The notes under the pieces: generated by a model | The model's input: the letters and a program-made list of their open reading frames with translations, nothing else | Told to the model about the DNA's origin: nothing | The model's database searches: none | DNA from: Strongylocentrotus purpuratus | Taxonomy: Eukaryota > Echinodermata > Echinoidea > Camarodonta > Strongylocentrotidae | Length of the DNA: 64,000 nucleotides | Direction: 5' to 3' | NCBI RefSeq assembly: GCF_000002235.5 | Contig: NW_022145596.1 | Span: 30,682,640 to 30,746,639 of the forward strand | Shown here: positions 12,519 to 23,200 of the stretch, one piece after another | How the letters are laid out: every line of letters starts with the position of its first letter | Position numbering within the stretch: position 1 is the stretch's first letter | Translations under genes and position numbers: made by a program

Positions 12519-13712
12519 CTAGATTTGTAATACTTGTTTGGTACAAGTATAGGTGGGCTGGTCCAGCTAACATTTTAGACAAAATGAAGGGCACATTTGA
12601 GATAGCTAATTGTCTCAGCTACATCATACTCAAAGTTCAGCGTAAATGAAGCTAAAATGACGTAGATGTTGCCCGCGAAAGACGGGAATGTAGAATCGAG
12701 TTTTGAGAAAAAGACATGTCCCATAGAGAATACACGCAAAATGTAAAAAATTGACATGCCTCCTTTAATCGCAAAAATACGCCATGATACCTTTGTCAAA
12801 ATGAAGAATAGTACCAACTGCATTTGTAGAAATTTGTCTCAGCTAGAACATATTAAAATTTGGAAGAAAATTGATCAATATTTACAGAGATACAATCAAT
12901 TTTCCATAAATATGCTGACGTCATAATATGCAAATTGAAATTTTGAGTTCGGAGGCCATTATGATGACGTCATGAGTTAATTGAGGGTCAAATGAGACAT
13001 GAAACAATATTTCCGAATCATACTCTTTTAAAATATGAAAACAAATTGGGGTCACCTTGCATCCTAAAGAGCTACAATGGATTTTGTATAGGCGTGTTTT
13101 TGCCCATATATGCTATGTATTACACGAGCTCGCACGCACGGAAATTATCTTAAACGGACGCTCATTCCGTTATTAATGGTCAGAAAAAGATGAACAAGGT
13201 ATCAAAGTGCTTGAAATAATGTTCCAAATATGATGACAGAGAAAGTTTGGCGATTCTATGTTGGAAAATACCAGTACGCGCGAAAACGCGCGCGCATAAG
13301 TGCTCTCGCGCAATTTTTTAAAATGCTTATAATGGCCTGAAACGTATGCAAAATTAATTTGAGACGATTTTGAGCATTTCAAAATTTTGCGCGCGCATTG
13401 ACGCGCGGACGTACGCGCACGCGCGCGTTATTTGACCTGAAATCGACCGGACGGATATTGACCTCGATCATGATAAATATGAATGAGAAATAGCTTTTGG
13501 TTATGAAGATATGATCATGAGTTGATTTTCGTAAAATTTTACAAAATGGCGCCTAGATGACGTCATCAGTGAAGGACAATGTTGAAAACGTTATTGTGCT
13601 TTGTACATATGCCTTTACATATGTGTGCCAAATTTCAAGGCATTTGATTGAGCCATTTTCAAGTTATCTTGCTAACAAAAAAGTGGTTAGAAATAAGAAA
13701 AATATTTAATAA
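12519..13712 (-). mobile_element. Array unit 10 (type A, C-type tail)
   Basis: Type A head and body with the C-type tail ('gatgacagagaaagtttgg') shared only with unit 5. It returns to an A-like end. Confidence 0.7.
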
Positions 13713-14847
13713 CTAGACATATAATACTTGTTTGGAACAAGTATAGGTGGGCTGCCATCTAAAATTTGAGACCAAATTGAGCAAAAATAAGCGACATACT
13801 GCTTAAATATTCTTAAAAAACAATATCATGTTGATTCATAACGTGAACTAAATTCACCTTCTATAGGCACAACACGCAAATTATGAAATTTTTAACATGA
13901 GGCCTTTAATCGAAATTTTCACTATGATGACGTCATCAAAATGAAAAATGGTGATAACTGAGCTTGTAGAGAATTGTCCTAGCTACAACATATCGAAATT
14001 TGGAAGAAAATCGATCAATATATACAGAGATACAATCAATTTTCCATAAATATGCTGACTTCATAATATGCAAATTCATATTTTTAGTTCCAAGGCCATT
14101 ATAATGATGTCACGATACACCTAATGGCCAAATGAGACATAAAATCATATTTCCGACTCATACTCTATCCAAATATGAAAAAGAAATTGGGGTCTAGGTG
14201 CATTCCAAAGAGCTATAATGGATTATGTATAGGCATGTTTTTGCCCATATATGCTATGTATTACATAGGCTCGCGCGCACGGAACTTTATGTTAAACGGA
14301 CGCTCATTCCGTTTTTAATAGTAAAAAAGAGATAAACATGGAATCAATCTGTTTGTAAAAAAATGTGGAATATCATGAAAGAAAAAAAATGGCGATTTTA
14401 TGTTGTGTAATAGTTTTACGCGCGAAAACGCGCACGCATGCGCCCGGCGCGATTTTTTATAAAATGCTTAAAATGGCCTAAAACGTATGCAAAATAATTT
14501 TGAGACTTTTTTGAGCATTTTGAAATTTTGCGCGCGCACTGACGCGCGAACGTACGCGCACGCGCGCGTTTTTTGACCCGAAATTGACCGGACTGATATT
14601 GACCTTAATCATGATAAATATGAATGAGAAATGACTTACCGTTATGAAAATATGATCATGAGTAAATTTTCAGAAAATTTCACAAAATGGCGCCTAGATG
14701 ACGTCATCAGTCAAGGTCAAAGTTGAAAACCTTACCGTGTTTTCTCCATATGCCTATACATATGTGTGTCAAATTTCAAGTTATTTTATTGAGCCATTTT
14801 CAACTTATCTTGTTAACAAAAAAGTGGTTAGAAATAAAATAAAGAAA
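13713..14847 (-). mobile_element. Array unit 11 (B with A segment)
   Basis: B head and B body, switching near 14270 to A sequence ('ggaactttatgttaaacgg') and back to a B-like end like that of unit 0. A mosaic. Confidence 0.65.
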
Positions 14848-16040
14848 CTAGATATGTAATACTTGTTTGGAACAAGTATAGGTGGGCTGGTCGAACTAAA
14901 ATTTGAGACAAAATAAAGGGTACATTTGAGATAGCTTATTGTCTCAGCTACAACATACTTGAAGTTCAGCATAAACGAAGCTAAACGACAGAGATATTGC
15001 TCGCGAAAGAATCCAGTTTTGAGAAAAACTCATGTCCCATAGAGAATACACGCAAAATGTGAAAAATTGACATGCCTTTTAATCGCGAAAATACGCCCTG
15101 ATGCCTTTGTCAAAATGAAAATTTAGGCCAACTTTATTTGTAGAGAATTGTCTCAGCTAAAACATATCAAAATTTTGAAGACAATCGATCAATATTTACA
15201 GAGAAACAATCAATTTTCCGTAAATATGCTGACGTCATAATATGCAAATTGAAATTTTGAGTTTGGAGGCCATTATGATGACGTCATGAGTTAATTGAGG
15301 TTCAAATGAGACATGAAATCATATCTCCAATTCATACTGTATCAAAATATGACCCAAAAATTGGGGTCACCTTGCATCCTAAAGGGCTACAATGGATCTT
15401 GTATAGGCATGTTTTTTCCCATATATGCTATGTATTACAAGAGCTCGCGCGCACGGAAATTTATGTTAAACGGGCCATCATTCCATTATTAATAGTCATA
15501 AAGAGACAAGCATGGTATCAATTTGTATGTAAAAATATGTGGAATATTATGAAAGAAAAAAAATGGCGATTCTATGTTGTGTAATAGTTTTACGCGCGAA
15601 AACGCGCGCGCCGCGCGCATGCGCGTGTGTGTGGGCGATTTTTTATAAAATGCTTAGAATGGCCTAAAACGTATGCAAAATGATTTTAAGACGATTTTGA
15701 GCATTTTCAAATTTTGCGCGCGCATCGACGCGCGGACGTACGCGCACGCGCGCGTTATTTTACCTGAAATTGACCGGACGGATATTGACCTCGATCATGA
15801 TAAATAAGAAAGAGAAATAGCTTTTGGTTATGAAGATATGATCATGAGTTAATTTTCGTAAAATTTTACAAAATGGCGCCTAGATGACGTCATCAGTGAA
15901 GGACAATGTTGAAAACGTTATTGTGCCTTGTACATATGCCTTTACATATGTGTGCCAAATTTCAAGGCATTTGATTGAGGCATTTTTAAGTTATCTTGCT
16001 AACAAAAAAGTGGTTAGAAATAAGAAAAATATTTAATAAA
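14848..16040 (-). mobile_element. Array unit 12 (type A, last unit)
   Basis: Type A, sister of unit 3 by shared private variants. It is followed by (TAAA)n and a hairpin cluster; no further CTAG terminus is seen, so the array ends here, about 0.7 kb before host gene 1. Confidence 0.7.
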
Positions 16041-16440
16041 TAAATAAATAAATAAATAAATAATAAAGGCAATTCTAACGAAATTATAAGGTGGTCTGTA
16101 CGTTATACAGCCCACCTGATAAAGGCAATTTTAACGAAAACATAAGGTGGTCTGTATTATATACAGCCCACCTGATAAATAAATAAAGGCAATTCTAACG
16201 AAATTATAAGGTGGTCTGTACGATATACAGCCCACCTGATAAATAATAAATAAATAATAAAGGCGATTTTAACAAAAATATAAGGTGGTCTGTATTAGAT
16301 ACAGCCCACCTGATAAAGGCGATTTTAACAAAAATATAAGGTGGTCTGTATTAGATACAGCCCACCTGATAATAAAGAAAGAAAATTCTGACAAAAACAA
16401 TAGGTGATCTGTTTTCAACAGACCACCTAATAAACTAATT
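16041..16440 (-). repeat. Cluster of six short hairpin elements
   Basis: Inverted repeats at 16089-16117, 16145-16173, 16209-16237, 16283-16311, 16339-16367 and 16402-16428, of the same kind as at 8696-8980, in tandem with 55-75 bp spacing. It forms the right boundary of the array. Reading frames over it are repeat artefacts. Confidence 0.75.
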
Positions 16441-17147
16441 TGAAGAGGAAAGAAAACTGCATTGCAGTAATTTATTACACGCACCTCAGTGTAAATAAGC
16501 AGTTATTGATAGCCATTATTTTTGTCTGAACATGCATAAGAGCGCAAATTTATTGACATGTTTGTAATTGATATCGTTCTATTGAATTCTCAGAAGCTGA
16601 AAAGCACGTGGATCGTTACCAAGGAACCGAATAGCCTAGGTTGGTAATGATGTGATCGTTACTCGAATGGAAAGGTCATTATATTTGCTATCCGTGGCGC
16701 GAATCCCTTTCCGACTCCGTCCGGATAAACCTCTACAATTTTCATTTGAGTGTAAGCTTGATACACTTCGCTCGTTTTGAATGGGCGGGAAGAGGAAATA
16801 TTTTCATCCGCACAGGTATTTTGTTCATTTTATTTCTATCGAACGAATGTAGAGAATGAGAAACTTATAAATTCAGCTATTGTAATTTCTTTTTGTATTA
16901 TTATAATTAAGTATTTGGCGTCAACTGTGCCTGGGAGGTGAAAAGCGAACTGAATCACTGTAACACTCGGATCTCTCCACCCGGTAAAACTGATTGGGGT
17001 GTGTAGGTGGAACACTACACCGGGGTTTCCCCCCTTCTCTTATACGAGTAATGCAGTGGGTTCTTAGCGAGCAAAGGTGGTGATTCTCTCTCTACACGGG
17101 GCCTCTGTTTAACGTCCTTTCTCTTGAAATCACCACTTTAGAGCGAG
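16441..17147 (+). promoter_or_regulatory. Upstream region and 5' leader of host gene 1
   Basis: Non-repetitive 0.7 kb between the array and the first coding exon. It becomes more GC-rich towards the ATG (about 16920-17147). No convincing TATA box lies at the expected distance; 'cttatacgag' at 17038 is weak. The position suggests the promoter and leader, but the start site cannot be placed. Confidence 0.4.
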
Positions 17148-17222
17148 ATGGCGGTTCTACGGAGATGTTGTTGTTTCGATAACACACGATCCGGATCTGT
17201 AGCGTGCGGTGTGTATTCAATG
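17148..17222 (+). CDS. Gene 1 exon 1 (cytosolic N-terminus)
   Basis: 75 nt, 25 codons from ATG to ATG, then donor gtgagt, ending in phase 0. Encodes [22 protein letters not shown]. It has the same length, phase and pattern as gene 2 exon 1. Confidence 0.85.
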
Positions 17223-20200
17223 GTGAGTCACGATATATTAGGTTTACAATGCTCTAAAGTTTAAACCCTTAAAACTCTTGTTCAGTCATATATTATACTA
17301 AAAACGTACCAATGCAATATCTATTGCTTATTAAACATAGTTGTTTCTACGAAGAATCGTTAGGTCTATTTAATAGTCCGAAATAAAAACAAATAGCGTG
17401 ATTTTTTCTTGTTCAATATTTCACACTGTAGATTACATAATTCAATAATTTGCAACTGATTTTTGTCATGTTTTTGTTAAACAATGATCAAGTATTTGTG
17501 GAACACCGTTAGCAAATCTTTTGCGTGTGTATTAGTTTTGGGAATAAGTTGAGAGATTTAAATTTATATTTCATAAGAGATAATTATGATATTAATATAC
17601 GAAAGTGTATAATTCAATCGTATAGTTGAACTTGAACCTAATCAATATTGGAAAATTAAAAAACTTGAAAACCTCCAATAAATCAATTCTATTGGAACAT
17701 AAGTTAATAAGCAAAACACTTTTTAGATGCGCTAAAATATTGCCCGCATAAACTATTTGTTTTCCATCTTTTTCTCTTTCTCCTCCTTTGTCTCATTCAC
17801 GTTTTACTGTGTTTCACTTCCTATATTACATTAATGCATAATTTTCTCGGGTTTATCGACATAATTAACCTACATTGAACCTCAACTAGCCTGTGATTTA
17901 TGTTTACATACTAATTTGCATTTTTTTTCTCTCTCCTTTTTTCACAATGTCTATTTTAATTTCCAACGTCTCTCTCTCTCTCCTTCCTTTCTTATTAAAT
18001 TGTTTATTATTTTCTTTATCTCAGTGATATTGCTCTATAAAGCCTAAGTCACACTAGAGCTACGACTGGTCGTCGACTCCCGAAAAAGCACTGGTCAGGA
18101 GTTATAGTTGTCAAAGATTTTCGGCAGTTTTGCCGAACAAATTGGTAGTGGAAAAAGCTTTTCTTGGTTTTTCAAAGGAAGGCGATAGTTCACAGATTTG
18201 TTGACGACTGATCGCCTACTGATCTTTAATGCGGGATGACTATTTCTGGGAAATATGTGGATGAAAAAATAAAGTCAGCAGATCGAGGAATGATATTCGA
18301 ATCAGTTCAACGATTAATCTCCACACGTTCACCAAACACCGGCACCCAAAAGGAATTTAAAATGCAGACACTTTGAAATTTCCATTGGCGCCTACTTACA
18401 TTTCAAATTTTATCTGTATTTTTTCTGTAATATCATGTTTACTATTCGCCATGTAATGATGTTTTCATGTATATGTATGTCTTATGTCTTTTAAATGCTG
18501 ATGGTGCTGCCCTATTGAATTAAAACGAAATAAATAAATAAATATACTTCTGGCTAATGAATATAGTTTGTATCAATACTTTTCCACTGAAAGAAAAGAG
18601 CGAACAAATTTTTTTTAAAGAATACCATGAAAATAAATTGTTTATATTGTTTCCTACTCCGGTCATACTGACCACCGTCGTAAGAACATCGGCCAGTGAT
18701 TTCCAACGATGTATTTGTTATTACCGATCAATTCATAAACAACTGCCTGTCCAATTACCATTCGCCAATATTTCCAAGAGCGGTCGCAAAATAGTTAACG
18801 AAATCTTTGATGATCCAAAGGTTGAGAGTTTGAATCCAAGCCCGGCGCCAACGTCCTTTATCAAGACATTGCCCCGCATTTGCCACTCTCCACCCTGGTG
18901 TCAATACCCGATGTGCCAGAGCGCCACACATTTGGCCGCCAGCTATGACCAATACGATGATGTTGGAGCGCCAGGAGCGTAACGACGTGACGGACATGTG
19001 CACTCTTAATGATGATAATAAAAATCTGGTTTTATGTAGCGCTTAATGCGGAATACCGTCTCTAAGCGCTTTACAGATATTATTACCATGATCATCGGAT
19101 TTATTAACGTAGGATGTGCACCATCTCCACTCCCTGTGGAGTATTCCTCCATTATGGTCACAGTAAAGGATAAAGGCAATTACTAACAGAAATGTTTTCG
19201 TCATCCCATTGGGTCCCCATTTCTATGTTGGGAATGGAATGGCAAACGTAGATTAATGCCAAGTTGGCAAATGACAAGTCCCGTGTCGGGGATCGAACCA
19301 CGACCTTTGAATTTCAAGTCAAGTGCTTATTAAACAATTCGACTACAATATTAATATCATCATCATCATCATCATCATTATCATCATCATCAACTATCCA
19401 TCCACACACCCATCCATCCATTCATCCGCTCACCACCCACCTACCCACCCACCCATCCATCCAACCACACACCCATTCATCCACCCACCCAACCAACCAC
19501 CCACCCACCCACCCACCCATCCATCCATTCATCCACCCACCCAACCACCCACCCACCTACCCACCCATCCATCCATTCATCCAACCACCCACCCACCCAC
19601 CCACCCACCCATCCATCCATTCATCCACCCACCCAACCACCCACCCACCCACCCACCCACCCATCCATCCATTCATCCATCCACCCAACCACCTACCCAC
19701 CTTCCCACTCATCCATCCATTCATCCACCCACCCAACCACCCACCCACCCACCCATCCATCCATCCATTCATCCACCCACCCAACCACCCACCCTTCCAC
19801 CTACCCATCCATTCATTCATCCACCCACCCAACCACCCACCCACCCACCCATCCATCCATTCATCCACCCACCCAACCACCCACCCACCTACCCATCCAT
19901 CCATCCATTCATCCACCCACCCAACCACCCACCCACCCACCCATCCATCCATTCATCCACCCACCCAACCACCCACTCACCCACCCATCCATCCATTCAT
20001 CCACCCACCCAACCACCCACCCACCCACCAATCCATCCATTCATCCACCCACCCAACCACCCACCCACCAACCCATCCATCCATTCATCCACTCACCCAA
20101 CCACCCACCCACCTACCCACTCATCCATCCATTCATTCATCCACCCAACCACCCACCCACCTACCCATCCATCCATCCACCCACCCAACCACCTACCCAC

Positions 20201-23200
20201 CCATTCACCCATCCACCCACCCATCCCCCCCCCCCCATCCATCCATTCATCCACCCACCTAACCACCTATCCATCTACCCACCCAACCACCTACCCATCC
20301 ACCCCCCCTCCCAACCACCCACCCACCCATCCATCCATTCATCCACCCACCACCCACCTACCCACACACCTACCCATCCATTCATCCAGTTGAGCTGCAA
20401 TAGGGTTTTCAATAAATACAATAAGAAAGGTTTTAGAAGAAGAGGTATTCTTGCGAGTGAAAAGTTCAAATGCACGGGCGTTACTTGTTGTTCTCTCTCT
20501 TCTTATTTTTAGGGTGAGGTATCATGAATAGAACTTAATGTGTACATTTGATGAATATTAAAATAAACATCAAAGGAAATATAACAAACGTATACAGTTA
20601 TGATGAATCAAGGGGTTCAGGGGCTTGTACTAAATAATAACAAAAAAAACAAGGACTTTAAATAAAATGCAATATTTGTTCGTTTGACCATTTTGTCATC
20701 TCAAGATTGCATGTTCTTTAATAAAGGTCCAGCTCTGGACCACCATTCATTCTTAGATGGTTCCCCAATGCCGTAGAATCAAATACGTCGCCCTATTCAC
20801 AGCAAAGTAAGCCACTCTTTTAGGCATTTAACCTGATGCTGGAAAATGTAAATGTCTACAATAGTAAGTCAGCAAACCTTTACAAATGATTTTGGTGAAA
20901 TACCCCTGACGACAAACAATACCCTACAACGCGAAGAGCCCCAAACAGGATTTGACACCTCCATCATTCTCATGTAACGTTCACTTATACAATATTTTGC
21001 TTTACCCTTGAAAAGAAATTGTCAATAATTAAAATAAGTGCGGATAATGACTGGTTCATCGTACTTTTTCATACATTTTGTACAATGTATTTACAATCCA
21101 TTTCATTGTAAGCGAGTGAAAGCATGATAAAAACTAATATTCAACCTTCTGTAAAAATTAGCCCAGCAGCCCAGTGCACGTTGATGAAACGAACAAGGTA
21201 CTAATATCTGAGTATTGGAACATGCGGGGAAAAAACATATATCCAAATATGGATGTCTGCCGGGCTCCCTCTGCTTCATGTGCCCATTAGGCTTGTTAAA
21301 AAGGGTTCAAAAGACCGAGGTACCACTTGGCATCAATTTGAACTAAATGCATGAATACCACAGAGCACTGGATGGCCCATGCCAAATCGAGGTTGAAATA
21401 ATAACTACATTGTAATCCAACTGTTGTTATTTTCCGTCGTGATAGATCAATAAACTTCATCATCAAACTATTTTCAATACTCATCTCGTGTTCATAATGA
21501 GCTCATTGAGTGCCATGGCAACACCAATTTATTGACCACAGTTGTTGCCATGGTACTGTAAACAAACCACAATACGGCTGGGGCAATAACTCACGAGGCA
21601 CTATAGACATAATACATGTACATATCATCCGGAGAGCCATTATTTGATATAGGCCAATGCACATTTTGGGTACAATTCGAAAGGTTAAATCAGAGAAGAG
21701 CTTGAAATTTCCAGTACTTGAATCACATACTCCTTAAAAATACCTACACGTGCATCTTTTTTTGTTAGGGTGGGACTTTTGTTGTTTTTTTTGGGGGGGG
21801 GGGCTTGGGTTTTCGCAACCTACTAATATTTGTGTTACAGCTTTTCTATTGTACTCAATAATAAATATTCCATTGAGTAGATTACTTTTTGATTATTTCT
21901 GAACAGGCCTATATACTTATTTCAAATTGTTATTATTTATAGTACAAAATTACAAGATAATCAATGATTGGAAACTGTAATTAAATGATCAGGGAGTTCC
22001 TGTTAAAAGTAAACGTAAAGGTTTGTGGGTGAGTAATTAGATAATTAGATAAAACAGTATTTTGGTAATGGACACGTCGTTTGAAATTTTATTGCTCTCC
22101 CGCCACATGACGCATAATCAATAACTCACTCATGACCAATTTCAGACAGTCTGAACTAGCACTCTCAGACACTTGATTTGTCTCAGTTCAGTAGATGGCT
22201 ATTACATTGTAGGTTAATTATGATTTTGAAGTAAACAAATACTATTAACTCTTGCATCTCATTATGAAGCTCTTTTTTATAATAATGATTGCAGGTCCTT
22301 CACGAAAAAAAAATGATACTGATGAGGCTGCCCTGGGTTAACGAGACATATTATCATTAGAAGTATTATTTCCTCCTCTTTCATACGATACTATATCATG
22401 AGGGAATGATCTCGCATGACTGAGCAGGCACAGTTTGTAATCGGTACTGCACCGTGACATTGAGTTGAAGGCAAGTGAGGCAATTTATGCGCCCTGACCA
22501 ATTAGAGCACCTTTTCCATGGTTAAATAATGCTTAATATGTAAATGGAATTCTGGGAATTCTGGAATTTTCAACAATTGATGAATAATTGATTTTAGATC
22601 TTTGCTGTGACTTGTTGTATTTATATGTTATATGACAGTGAAGGTTGTCAAGAACATTTTCTGCAATTTATTTAAGTTAGTAGTGTCTGTTGGGAGCCAG
22701 GGGAGAACAAATGATCAAATAATTCCCCTGGCTCTGAACAGAGAGGTTAAATTATATTACATTGTTACGTTATTTATGTTATTTGTAGTTGTTTGTCTAT
22801 GATATGTTAATATATTGTTATATTTTATACAAAATGTGAGCCGTGTAACGATTTTTATGCCTTCATTTTATTTTGTGCATGACAATAAAGAAATTCAATT
22901 CAATTATGCTATACAAACTCTGAAATCATTGGCGTCTATCCTTAAAATGTCAATTACTCGGGGATGTGAATTTCATAATTCACTAGATTTTAGGCAATCA
23001 ACATTTTTGAAATGCCCTCAACTTTCAACTTTTTCCATATGACGGAACTTAGTGAAGGAGGGGCTACATGGTTTTGTCCCATGTAGGAATTACGAGGATG
23101 CTATTCTTCTATTTTCACTTCATATTTAAATTTAGACTCTCAGCACAATGTAAACAATAATAATTGAAGTAAAAATGTTGATATTTCCTACTCTGAATTC

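Larger units (their letters stand above)
1..16440 (-). repeat. Tandem array of Helitron-like ~1.15 kb units
   Basis: Eleven full head-to-tail units, one partial unit at the left edge and a final unit with no closing CTAG. On the plus strand CTAG starts at 1091, 2268, 3407, 4593, 5730, 7560, 8983, 10127, 11265, 12519, 13713 and 14848. Most spacings are 1135-1195 bp; three are longer because of insertions or extra hairpins. Read on the minus strand, nearly every junction has a stem ATACTTGTT/AACAAGTAT with a 3-base loop, then 7 bases, then CTAG and T. This is the classic layout of a Helitron 3' end (hairpin, then CTRR, inserted before T). No Rep or helicase coding is visible, so the units are non-autonomous. 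The 5' ends are less certain; the conserved start is probably TCTTATTTC. The short reading frames inside recur only because the units are similar. It could alternatively be called a satellite derived from Helitron or Helentron ends. Confidence 0.75.

Noticed and set aside
3867-15584. Recurrent 90-114 codon frames (M-R-H-E-I-I-S-P-I) in several array units
   Set aside because: They recur because the units are similar. They end at different places and other units of the same type break the frame, so selection on a protein is unlikely.
8696-16440. CRISPR-like array of evenly spaced hairpins
   Set aside because: Spacers are low-complexity taaa runs with no unique inserts, the DNA is eukaryotic and no cas genes are present.
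1-16440. Centromeric satellite
   Set aside because: The unit is far longer than usual and has transposon termini; nothing in the window shows centromere function.
19264-20475. Long Pro/His/Thr-rich and Trp/Gly-rich reading frames on both strands
   Set aside because: All arise from the (CCAN)n minisatellite; no start context, no splice logic, open in several frames at once.
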